Assembly: GCA_965197455.1 (NCBI GenBank)
Contig: OZ240208.1
Location: 372,001 to 436,000 of the forward strand
DNA length: 64,000 nucleotides
Direction: 5' to 3'
Source of the DNA: JAGWBD01 sp965197455
GTDB lineage: Bacteria; Chloroflexota; Anaerolineae; Aggregatilineales; Phototrophicaceae
Shown here: positions 20,123-27,291 of the stretch, piece by piece
Layout: each line of letters begins with the position of its first letter
How positions within the stretch are numbered: position 1 is the first letter of the stretch
The notes under the pieces: model-generated
Seen by the model: the letters and a program-made list of their open reading frames with translations, nothing else
What the model was told of the DNA's origin: nothing
Database searches by the model: none
Position numbers and translations under genes: made by a program

Positions 20123-21967
20123 CTAACTCCGCTCCTCGCTGAGAATGCTCTCGTAGACAAATCCTGGCGTCATGGGCAGGCCATCGCCCAGCGCCAGCGG
20201 GTGCACGTGACTGTTGTCTTTCGGCATGTCGATGCGAATCAGACTGGTCATCTGTCCGTCGAAGTTGTTCTCGACCACGTAGATGCGATCGTGCTGTTCG
20301 ATAAAAGTCAGGATTTCCGGCTTGAGCGGCAGGGCGCGAATGCGCAGGTAGCTGGTGTCGATACCGTCGGCGCGCAGGCGGTCGCGCGCTTCCTGCACAG
20401 CCGGGTCGTTGGAGCCGTAGCTGATGATGCCGATGTGCAGGCCTGGGCTGGTTTCAATCTCCGGCGCCGGCATGAGCGTGCGCGCCGTCTCGAACTTGCG
20501 CCGCAGCCGCTGCATATTCTCCACCCAGTCTTCGCTGCGCTCGCTGTATTCGGCCTGATCGTTGTGGCCGGTGCCGCGCGTGAAGTAGGCGGCCCGGGGA
20601 TGATCGGTGCCGGGCACAGTGCGCCAGGGAATGCCGTCACCATCGTAATCACGATAGCGGTACCACTCGCCCTTTGCCGCGAAGAACTCCTCGAGCCCGA
20701 TCTTGTCCAGGGTTTTGCCCTTGTTCATGGATCTGTCGGGGTACTCGAACGGCTCCGACATCCAGTTGTTCATGCCGATGTCGAGGTCGCTGAGCACGAA
20801 GACCGGCGTTTGCAAGGCATCGGCAAGATCGAAGGCCTGCCAGCCAAACTCGAAGCACTCGTTTGGATCGCGCGGTAACAGGATCACCTGCTGGCTGTCA
20901 CCGTGGCCGAGAAAACAGACGGGGAGGATGTCTCCCTGGCTGGTGCGGGTGGGCAGCCCGGTGCTGGGGCCCATGCGTGTGATGTCCCAGATGACAGCCG
21001 GGATTTCGGCCAGGTAAGCGAGGCCGGCGAATTCGGACATGAGGCTGATGCCTGGGCCGCTGGTGGCGGTCATGGCGCGCGCGCCGGCCCAGCCGGCTCC
21101 GACGACCATGCCGATGGCGGCGATTTCGTCCTCGGCCTGGATTACGGCGACGGTGTCCTTGCCGCTCTCGGGGTCCTTGCGCAGATGGCGGAAGGACAGT
21201 ATCGAGTCAATCAGGCTGGTTGAGGGCGTGATGGGATACCAGGAGGCGAAGGTCACGCCGCCGAAGATGGCGCCAAGCGCGGCGGCTTCGTTGCCGGTGA
21301 TGAGGATTTTGCCCTCGGTCAGGCTTAGCGGGGCGAAGTAATAGGGGTCCTGCTTGATCAGGTTGTCTCTGGCCCATTCCCAGGCAGTTTCGATGATTTC
21401 GTAGTTCATGTTGACCGGCGCAGCCTTGCCACGGAACTGGTCCGAGAGCGCCTGGTGCACCAGCTCCAGCGGGATGTTGAAGAGGTTGGCAACGACGCCG
21501 ACGTAGACCATGTTGCCGACCTGCTCGCGGCGCGCGGATGGGATCTTGAACTGGCGAATGGTCTCGCGCACCGGGATTTCGTACCAGGTGACGTCCTCGC
21601 GCGAGCGGCCCCATTTCCACTCCTGGGGCAGGATGACAACGCCGCCTTCAGGCAGGTTGGCGATGTCCTCCGCGGCGGTCAGCTCGTTCATGGCGATGGC
21701 GATTTCGGTCGTGTCACGACGCGCGATGTAGCCTTCACCGCTGACGCGGATGGTGTACCAGGTGGGCAGACCCTTGATGTTGGAAGGGAAGAGGTTCTTG
21801 CCGTTGACCGGGATACCCATGTGGAAGAGGGAACGCACCAGCACATTGTTGGATGTCTGGCTGCCGGAGCCGTTTTTGGTGGCTACCATAAACGCGAAGT
21901 CGTTGATCTGGCTTGCGCGTTCCTCTGCCAGCGACTCCGGGTGCATTTGAATCTCTGCGATACTCAT
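20123..21967 (-). CDS. korA: 2-oxoacid:ferredoxin oxidoreductase, fused gamma-alpha subunit
   Basis: A 614-residue fusion. Residues about 20-195 are the gamma domain (SGQGSxG-like NGSGSQTSNN and the CoA-contacting region), and residues about 215-600 are the alpha (pyrimidine-binding) domain with YPITPSTSLID and QAEDEIAAIGMVVGAGWAG. This gamma-alpha fusion with a separate beta is typical of 2-oxoglutarate and related oxidoreductases in aerobic or facultative bacteria and archaea. It would supply low-potential electrons and link to the TCA cycle, in which the aconitase at 27-30 kb also acts. It is the middle gene of gntR-korA-korB, 64 bp after gntR. Confidence 0.93.
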   Translation of the reverse strand: MSIAEIQMHPESLAEERASQINDFAFMVATKNGSGSQTSNNVLVRSLFHMGIPVNGKNLFPSNIKGLPTWYTIRVSGEGYIARRDTTEIAIAMNELTAAEDIANLPEGGVVILPQEWKWGRSREDVTWYEIPVRETIRQFKIPSARREQVGNMVYVGVVANLFNIPLELVHQALSDQFRGKAAPVNMNYEIIETAWEWARDNLIKQDPYYFAPLSLTEGKILITGNEAAALGAIFGGVTFASWYPITPSTSLIDSILSFRHLRKDPESGKDTVAVIQAEDEIAAIGMVVGAGWAGARAMTATSGPGISLMSEFAGLAYLAEIPAVIWDITRMGPSTGLPTRTSQGDILPVCFLGHGDSQQVILLPRDPNECFEFGWQAFDLADALQTPVFVLSDLDIGMNNWMSEPFEYPDRSMNKGKTLDKIGLEEFFAAKGEWYRYRDYDGDGIPWRTVPGTDHPRAAYFTRGTGHNDQAEYSERSEDWVENMQRLRRKFETARTLMPAPEIETSPGLHIGIISYGSNDPAVQEARDRLRADGIDTSYLRIRALPLKPEILTFIEQHDRIYVVENNFDGQMTSLIRIDMPKDNSHVHPLALGDGLPMTPGFVYESILSEERS

Positions 21968-22031
21968 GGCATGTGTGCGCTTTACGCGCCTGGCTCCTTT
22001 TCTCTTCCTGCGACAGATTGCCGACAGACCG

Positions 22032-22778
22032 TCATCCGGCGGCTCTCGTCAGGACTTTCGTATCGGTAACGGGCATCCGCTGCCGACGTGGTGGGTAACG
22101 CAGAAGCTCGGTGTGTTGCTGAAAATGGTCGCGCGCGGCCTCGAAATCCTCGTCGCGGATGGCCTGCAGGATGCGCCCGTGATAGTCCCAGACAGTCTGC
22201 AGATAAGCGTAGTCTGCGTAACGGTTAATTTCGACGGCGTCGTAGGCGTCCCAATAAGCTTCCAACAGTCCCTGCACAAAGGGGTTCTGCAGATGCCGGA
22301 AAATGCCAAGGTGGAAATCACGGTGTTCCTGGTTGGGAATCTGGATCCATTGGTCGTCACTGAGCTTGACGCGGGCGCTCTCGATACATTGCTCCAGCGC
22401 GTCCAGATCGTCGTCGTTCAGCAGGGCGCAGGCTTCATCCCAGAAGGCCAACTCGAGGTGTTTGCGCAGTTCGCTGAAGAGTTCGAAGTTGCCCTCGTCC
22501 AGCGCCAGCGCACAGAATAAACTCAGGCGCACTGCCGGCGTGAAGCGCCAGTCGCGCAATCGCATGCCGGTACCGGAGCGCACATCGACAAGGCCCAGGT
22601 TGCGCGCGACCTCCAGCTGTTCACGGACCTTGCCGGCGCTGAGGCCCAGCAGATCTTCATGCTGCAATTCGCTGATGGTCGGCAGGCGGTCACCAGGTTG
22701 AAAGCGGCCGCTTGCGAGAAAGCCCAGCAGTTCGGAGTCCAGGTCGAGCTGCGCCATGTTTCCTGCCATCCGCATCAC
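22032..22778 (-). CDS. GntR-family (FadR/FCD-type) transcriptional regulator
   Basis: A 248-residue regulator with an N-terminal winged helix (residues about 10-75, containing GDRLPTISELQ) and a C-terminal helical FCD ligand-binding domain (from about 85) with the usual acidic and histidine positions (NQEHRDFHLGIF, DYHGRILQAI). FCD proteins sense organic acids or similar metabolites. It is the first gene ahead of korA-korB and probably controls this operon and itself. GTG at 22778 and ATGs at 22775, 22769 and 22757 are all in frame, with no clear Shine-Dalgarno before the first two. Duplicated GATTAATC sites lie 20-45 bp upstream. Confidence 0.88.
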   Translation of the reverse strand: MMRMAGNMAQLDLDSELLGFLASGRFQPGDRLPTISELQHEDLLGLSAGKVREQLEVARNLGLVDVRSGTGMRLRDWRFTPAVRLSLFCALALDEGNFELFSELRKHLELAFWDEACALLNDDDLDALEQCIESARVKLSDDQWIQIPNQEHRDFHLGIFRHLQNPFVQGLLEAYWDAYDAVEINRYADYAYLQTVWDYHGRILQAIRDEDFEAARDHFQQHTELLRYPPRRQRMPVTDTKVLTRAAG

Positions 22779-22797
22779 CCATGCAAAATATCCGTGC

Positions 22798-22823
22798 GAT
22801 TAATCGGAATAATCTGATTAATC
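22798..22823. promoter_or_regulatory. Candidate operator: two GATTAATC palindromes upstream of gntR
   Basis: The self-complementary octamer GATTAATC occurs at 22798-22805 and again at 22816-22823, centres 18 bp apart, in an AT-rich island between gntR and the upstream methyltransferase. A weak minus-strand promoter can be drawn just upstream (TGGCAC, 17 bp, TAGTAT), which would place both sites over the start region. Position suggests autoregulation of gntR-korA-korB; protein-site pairing is inferred. Confidence 0.5.
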
Positions 22824-22891
22824 GTTAAATAATACTATCATGGATTCTTTGATTGTGCCAGTCCAATCAGCCCGCGCTGCTCGCATTCTGG

Positions 22892-23728
22892 TCAGGTTGG
22901 CGACTTGTGAATGACCTGAGCGCAGGACAGGCGTTGCTGCATAATCCGGATGGCTTCGGCGTTGTTGTCGATGAGGGTGTAGTCGCGACCGAGCTGCGCT
23001 GCGGCGACGCCCGTCGTGCCGGAGCCGGCGAAGAAATCCAGCACCTGATCGCCTTTGTCCGAATGCACCGCGATGATGCGCTCGAGCAGTTTGAGCGGCT
23101 TCTGCGTCGGGTAGCCGGTCTTCTCCTTGCCGGTGGGGCTCACGATGGTCAGCCACCAGACGTCGGTCGGTGTTTTGCCACGCGCGGCTTTCTCCGGCGT
23201 CACCAGACCCGGCGCCATGTAGGGGATGCGGTCGATCGCATCGTAGTTGAAGACATAGGAGTCCGGGTTCTTGACGTACCAGAGGATGTTGTCGTGCTTT
23301 GCCGGCCAGCGCGACTTGCTGCGAGCGCCGTAGTCGTAGGCCCAGATGATTTCGTTCATGAAGCAGTCGCGCCCGAAGATACTGTCAAGCAGCACCTTGC
23401 AGTAGTGCACTTCGCGATAGTCGATGTGGAAGAACAGGCTGCCATCGTCGCTGAGCAGGCGCGCGGCCTGCTCGAGGCGCGGCCGCAGAAAGGCTTCGTA
23501 ATCGGCGAAGCTGTCGTCGAAGGCGCGTTCGCCGAGCACCTCACTCCGGTAGCGGTTTCCCTTGAAGCCCTTGCGGTCGCCCGCATTATCGCGCACAGTG
23601 CGCAGACGTCGCCGACGCTGCTGGCGACCGGTGTTGAAGGGCGGGTCGATGTAGATGAGCCGGAACTCACGCGCCGGCAGGGACTGCAGGACGGCAAGGT
23701 TGTCGCCGAAGTAGATGCGGTTGCTCAT
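22892..23728 (-). CDS. Site-specific DNA methyltransferase, beta class (N4-cytosine or N6-adenine)
   Basis: A 278-residue methyltransferase with the beta-class motif order: catalytic motif IV DPPFNTG at residues about 29-35 precedes the SAM-binding motif FAGSGTT near residue 240. The intervening region holds the target recognition segment, and PTQKP is the usual motif X-side element. No restriction endonuclease is adjacent, so it looks like an orphan methyltransferase that could act in regulation or in protection against restriction. Its ATG overlaps the stop of the threonine-dehydratase-like gene (ATGA, 23725-23728), an unexpected partner. Confidence 0.9.
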   Translation of the reverse strand: MSNRIYFGDNLAVLQSLPAREFRLIYIDPPFNTGRQQRRRRLRTVRDNAGDRKGFKGNRYRSEVLGERAFDDSFADYEAFLRPRLEQAARLLSDDGSLFFHIDYREVHYCKVLLDSIFGRDCFMNEIIWAYDYGARSKSRWPAKHDNILWYVKNPDSYVFNYDAIDRIPYMAPGLVTPEKAARGKTPTDVWWLTIVSPTGKEKTGYPTQKPLKLLERIIAVHSDKGDQVLDFFAGSGTTGVAAAQLGRDYTLIDNNAEAIRIMQQRLSCAQVIHKSPT

Positions 23729-24699
23729 AGCAGGCTGCGCAGCAGCGATCGGTCGACATTGCCACCGGAGAGCACGCAGATGACTTCCGCGCCCGACTCG
23801 ACCTGCACCTTGTTGTGCAACAGGGCTGCGAAACTGGCCGCCGCCGCCGGCTCCGCCAACAATTTACAGCGTTCCAGAATCAGGCGCAGGGCTGCAACAA
23901 TCTCTTCGTCGCTGACCAGCACGATCTCGTCGACGAAGGCCTGGGCGTGGCGCAGGCAATGGGCACCGGCGAAGGGCGCCGCCAGCCCGTCGGCGATGGT
24001 CTGCACCTGCTCAAGTCGCTCGGGACTTCCCGTCGCCAGGCTGCGGGTCAGGGCAGGGGCACCTTCAGGTTCAACACCAACGACGCGTGTGGACGGGTGC
24101 TTGTGTTTCAGCGCGGCGGCCACGCCGGACAGCAGGCCGCCGCCACCAACCGGCACGATGACGAGGTCCGGCGCCGGGCCATTCTCGAGCAGCTCCAGGC
24201 CGAGTGTGCCGTGACCGGCGATGATGCGCAGGTCGTCGAAGGGATGGACGAAAGTCAACCCTTCATCGCGCTGCAGTTGCTGCACCTTCGGCAGCAAGTC
24301 GTGCATGCCGCCATGCAGCAGGACGCGCGCGCCGTAGCCTTCGGTGGCGGCGGCCTTGCTGCGCGAGGCCTGTTGCGGCATGACGACGGTGGCCGAGATA
24401 TCGAGGCGGGCTGCTGCGAAGGCCAGCGCCTGGGCGGCGTTGCCGGCGGACATGGTAACAACACCGCGCGCTTTCTCTTCCTCACTCAGGTGGCGCAGAC
24501 AATTCAGCATGCCGCGCGGTTTGAAGGAGCCGGTCTTCTGCAGCAGCTCGGCCTTGAAGCGCAGTCGCACACCGCACATTTCTCCCAGCTGCTGTGCGCT
24601 GTGCAGGGGAGTGCGCCGCAAATGCGCGTCCAGCAGCGGGCGCGTGGCTTCGATGTCAGCGAGGGAGACGAGGGGGGATGTGTCAATTTCTAATGCCAG
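23725..24699 (-). CDS. Threonine dehydratase-like PLP enzyme (probable CTG or ATT start)
   Basis: A fold-type II pyridoxal-phosphate enzyme of the threonine ammonia-lyase/serine racemase group. The PLP lysine lies in KTGSFKPRGM, the phosphate loop is GGGGLLSG, and SAGNAAQA binds substrate. There is no ACT domain, so it is the short catabolic type. No ATG fits: the first standard start is TTG at 24621, which would cut off the conserved SLADIEATRPLL helix before RRTPL. Reading back, the frame stays open to a TGA at 24703-24705; CTG at 24699 or ATT at 24702 follow a GGGAG at 7-10 bp. I used CTG, giving 324 residues, the normal family length. Confidence 0.82.
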   Translation of the reverse strand: MALEIDTSPLVSLADIEATRPLLDAHLRRTPLHSAQQLGEMCGVRLRFKAELLQKTGSFKPRGMLNCLRHLSEEEKARGVVTMSAGNAAQALAFAAARLDISATVVMPQQASRSKAAATEGYGARVLLHGGMHDLLPKVQQLQRDEGLTFVHPFDDLRIIAGHGTLGLELLENGPAPDLVIVPVGGGGLLSGVAAALKHKHPSTRVVGVEPEGAPALTRSLATGSPERLEQVQTIADGLAAPFAGAHCLRHAQAFVDEIVLVSDEEIVAALRLILERCKLLAEPAAAASFAALLHNKVQVESGAEVICVLSGGNVDRSLLRSLL

Positions 24700-24835
24700 A
24701 ATTCAATTACTCCCTGCAACTCACTTTTATTACCTAGGTGTAAAGCCCGTCAATGAGAAACCGGGATAGCTCCAATCCGGGCAGATGACATTCATTTGCC
24801 AGTTGCGCGAACACATCCCGGAAGATTGAGCGGCA

Positions 24836-26002
24836 CTACCCCCTCAGCTTGCGCATGCGCTCGCCGGCCGCGAGCAAGGTGTCATCGTTCTTGCAGAAAG
24901 TGAAGCGTACGTAGTCGGCTGTGATATGGTGGTGCTCCGGCGTGAAGAAGGCCGAGGGCGGGATGCAGGTCACGCCGATTTCGGTGACCATGTGATTTGT
25001 GAAGGCGATGTCATCCCCGTCGAAGAGGTCTGAAAAGTCGGCCATCACGAAATAGGTGCCTTGCGGCATGATGGACTTCAGGCCGGCTCCTGCCAGCACC
25101 TGCATCATTAACTCGCGTTTGCCATGATACAGCGCCTGGTACTCCTCATAGTAATTGCTGCCCAGTGTGAAGGCGTGGGCTACGGCAACCTGGGAAGGAT
25201 GATTCGTGGCGAAGGAAGTGAACTGGATCGAGCGCCAGGCGCCGGTAATCAGCTCGGGCGGCCCGTAAACCCAGCCAATTTTCCAGCCGGTCATACCGAA
25301 GGTCTTGCCCGCGCTGCCGACGGTCACCGTGCGCTCGAACATGCCGGGCAGGGTAGCGATGGGGATGTGACGCGCTTCGTCGAAGAGCAGGTGCTCGTAG
25401 ACCTCGTCGGAGATCACAAGCACATCGTGCTTCAGGCAAAGTTCGGCGATGAGCTCAAGTTCCTCGCGCGTGAAAACGCGACCGGTGGGGTTGTTGGGCG
25501 TGTTAATGATGATGGCCCGTGTGCGTTCGTTAAAGGCAGCTCGCAACTCGGCGGGGTCAATAACCCAGTCTGGTGGATGCAGCGACACGTAGACCGGTGT
25601 GGCGCCGGCCATCTGAATGCCAGGTACATAGCTGTCGTAGAAGGGTTCGATGACGATAACTTCATCGCCGGGGTCGACAAGGCCCATGATGGAGCAAAAG
25701 ATGGCTTCGGTGGCACCCGGTGCGACCAGCACGCCAGCTTCGGGATCAATATCTAGGTTGTAGAATGCAGCAGCGTGACCGGCGATGCCTTCCAGAAGCT
25801 CGGGAATGCCCCGACCCGGCGCGTATTGATTGCAGCCGCCGGAGCGCAGGGCGCGCACCGCCGCCTCGACTATTTCCGGTGGACCGTCAAAGTCCGGCCT
25901 GCCCTGGCCGAGATTGACCGCTCCGTACTGGAGCGCAAGGTTGTTGATCTCGGCGAAAATGGTCGTGCCGAAACCGGCAACGCGCCTGGCGTAGGTAGGC
26001 AT
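24836..26002 (-). CDS. Class I/II pyridoxal-phosphate aminotransferase
   Basis: A 388-residue fold-type I aminotransferase close to the kynurenine/methionine/glutamine-oxoacid aminotransferase subgroup. Visible are NLGQGRPDF at the start, NTPNNPTGRVF, SDEVYEHLLFD and the PLP-lysine segment SAGKTFGMTGWKIGW; the arginine near the end (YVRFTFCK) binds the substrate carboxylate. The substrate is not determined by sequence; aspartate, aromatic or methionine-type activity are all possible. A TATACT box lies 34 bp upstream (minus strand), so it appears separately transcribed from rnhA. About 135 bp downstream of it hold no gene. Confidence 0.9.
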   Translation of the reverse strand: MPTYARRVAGFGTTIFAEINNLALQYGAVNLGQGRPDFDGPPEIVEAAVRALRSGGCNQYAPGRGIPELLEGIAGHAAAFYNLDIDPEAGVLVAPGATEAIFCSIMGLVDPGDEVIVIEPFYDSYVPGIQMAGATPVYVSLHPPDWVIDPAELRAAFNERTRAIIINTPNNPTGRVFTREELELIAELCLKHDVLVISDEVYEHLLFDEARHIPIATLPGMFERTVTVGSAGKTFGMTGWKIGWVYGPPELITGAWRSIQFTSFATNHPSQVAVAHAFTLGSNYYEEYQALYHGKRELMMQVLAGAGLKSIMPQGTYFVMADFSDLFDGDDIAFTNHMVTEIGVTCIPPSAFFTPEHHHITADYVRFTFCKNDDTLLAAGERMRKLRG

Positions 26003-26035
26003 GGCTGCTCCGTCAACTGAGACTCAGGCGGACGG

Positions 26036-26041
26036 AGTATA
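26036..26041 (-). promoter_or_regulatory. Putative -10 box (TATACT) for the aminotransferase gene
   Basis: On the minus strand TATACT lies 33 bp before the aminotransferase ATG, in the short gap after rnhA. It belongs to the recurrent TA(T/C)ACT set of this window; no convincing -35 is visible. Confidence 0.35.
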
Positions 26042-26055
26042 GCAGGCGGCGCCGG

Positions 26056-26499
26056 CTATGTCAGCGTTTCGCGCGCGGCGCTGGCGAGGCGGTCGACGCG
26101 CTCGTTGGCCGGGTCGCCGGCATGTCCGCGCACCCAGCGCCAGCGGATTTCATGGCGCTGGCTGGCTGCGTACAGACGTTGCCACAGGTCCTGGTTCTTC
26201 ACAGGCTTGCGCGCAGCGGTCTTCCAGCCCTTGCGCAGCCAGTTGGGTAGCCACAGGGTGATGCCGTTTTTCAGGTACTGGCTGTCGGTACACAGCGTGA
26301 CCTGGCAGGGCTCGTTCAGAGCTTCCAGCGCCATGATGGCCGCAGTCAGCTCCATGCGATTGTTGGTCGTGGCCGCTTCGGCACCGCTTAGCTCGCGCTG
26401 GTGCGCGCCGCTGATGAGCAACGCGGCCCAGCCGCCGGGACCGCCAGGATTGGGTTTGGCGCCGCCGTCGGTGTAGACCGTGACCTGCGCTCGCGTCAT
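26056..26499 (-). CDS. rnhA: Ribonuclease HI
   Basis: Cleaves RNA in RNA-DNA hybrids, removing primers and R-loops. The 147-residue product has all active-site carboxylates: YTDGGAKPNPGG (Asp), NNRMELTA (Glu), CTDSQY (Asp) and GHAGDPANERVDRLA (His and final Asp). It also has the basic protrusion helix WLPNWLRKGWKTAARKPVKN that marks HI enzymes of the E. coli type. Length is normal. It lies upstream of the aminotransferase and diverges from the VOC gene. Confidence 0.96.
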   Translation of the reverse strand: MTRAQVTVYTDGGAKPNPGGPGGWAALLISGAHQRELSGAEAATTNNRMELTAAIMALEALNEPCQVTLCTDSQYLKNGITLWLPNWLRKGWKTAARKPVKNQDLWQRLYAASQRHEIRWRWVRGHAGDPANERVDRLASAARETLT

Positions 26500-26533
26500 C
26501 GAATCTGCCTGCCTGTTTGCATCCTGTTTAGCA

Positions 26534-26565
26534 GTCTACACAAGGGTAGACGGGATGGGTACACT
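26534..26565 (+). promoter_or_regulatory. Putative promoter with 6-bp inverted repeat before the VOC gene
   Basis: The arms GTCTAC (26534-26539) and GTAGAC (26546-26551) form a perfect inverted repeat with a 6-base spacer. A possible -35 TACACA (26537-26542) overlaps the left arm and, 17 bp on, a -10 TACACT (26560-26565) follows. The VOC ATG is 33 bp further. An operator overlapping the promoter fits, but a chance hairpin is possible. Confidence 0.35.
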
Positions 26566-26597
26566 GGACAAATTACCAGATGCACGAGGAGCCCGGC

Positions 26598-27008
26598 ATG
26601 CTAAAAAGAGTGAACACGGTTTCGGTATTTGTAGCAGACCAGCAACGGGCGAAGGCCTTCTACACCGAAAAGCTGGGCATGGAGTTACGTGTCGAAGCGC
26701 CGTTGTACCCAGGCTCGGACCGGAAGTGGATTGAAGTTGCGCCCGCAGGTGCAGAAACCATCATCAACCTGTACAAGACAGACGAGAACGACCATGACTG
26801 GGGACACTACGCCGGGACGGTCGGCAAGCCCCAGTCACTGACCTTGCTGGCGACAGAACTGGAAGAGCTGGCGCAAGACCTGCGCAGCAAGGGTGTCACC
26901 ATTTTGCAGAAGCCCGTGGCGGAACCCTGGGGCAACTGGATGTCAATTCAGGATTCTGAAGGCAACACACTGATTATCACGGTCGATACATTGACCACCC
27001 GCGAATGA
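26598..27008 (+). CDS. VOC-family (glyoxalase/dioxygenase-like) protein
   Basis: A 136-residue single vicinal-oxygen-chelate domain with two beta-alpha-beta-beta-beta halves: VNTVSVFVADQQRAKAFYTEKLGM at the start and WMSIQDSEGNTLII at the end. Such proteins act as glyoxalases, fosfomycin-type resistance enzymes, extradiol dioxygenases or small-molecule binders, and this sequence does not decide which. The first usual metal histidine position reads N or T, so catalysis is uncertain. The start at 26598 follows GAGGAG by 6 bp. It overlaps the next small gene by ATGA. Confidence 0.82.
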   Translation: MLKRVNTVSVFVADQQRAKAFYTEKLGMELRVEAPLYPGSDRKWIEVAPAGAETIINLYKTDENDHDWGHYAGTVGKPQSLTLLATELEELAQDLRSKGVTILQKPVAEPWGNWMSIQDSEGNTLIITVDTLTTRE

Positions 27009-27289
27009 GTGAAGAACGCATCCTCACCCTGCATCCGGAGGGCAAAAAAGGCGTCAACATTGTGCGCTCGAAGTACGATCCGGTGCGCGCGGCCCTGCTG
27101 GATTCGCTGCGCGAAGCTGGTGGCGAACTGACTCACACAGAGTTGATGGTCGCCGTTGGCGAACGCCTGACGGACTTCAAGGGGTCAGTCGGCTGGTATG
27201 CCGAGACCGTCAAGCTGGACCTGATCGCCCGCGGCGTGATTTCCCGCTCGAGCGGCAGCCCGCAGATTTTGAGCCTCTGCGAGGACTGA
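27005..27289 (+). CDS. Small conserved protein (DUF6958-like)
   Basis: A 94-residue protein with a recognisable conserved layout: ILTLHPEGKKGVNI at the start, a helical middle (HTELMVAVGERL), then GSVGWYAETVKLDLIARGVI. I believe this is the DUF6958-type family, which has a winged-helix-like pattern, but I cannot confirm it without a search. No function is known to me. It is coupled to the VOC gene (ATGA), so the two probably act together. It ends 2 bp from the convergent aconitase stop. Confidence 0.72.
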   Translation: MSEERILTLHPEGKKGVNIVRSKYDPVRAALLDSLREAGGELTHTELMVAVGERLTDFKGSVGWYAETVKLDLIARGVISRSSGSPQILSLCED

Positions 27290-27291
27290 GC

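Noticed and set aside
22818..23156. A 112-codon frame just upstream of gntR
   Set aside because: Overlaps the 3' end of the beta-class methyltransferase in another frame and has Arg/His-rich shadow composition; the gntR promoter region lies in it.
24700..24835. Rho-independent terminator in the gap between the aminotransferase and the dehydratase gene
   Set aside because: CCGGGAT and ATCCGGG nearly pair but with a mismatch, and no T run follows on either strand.
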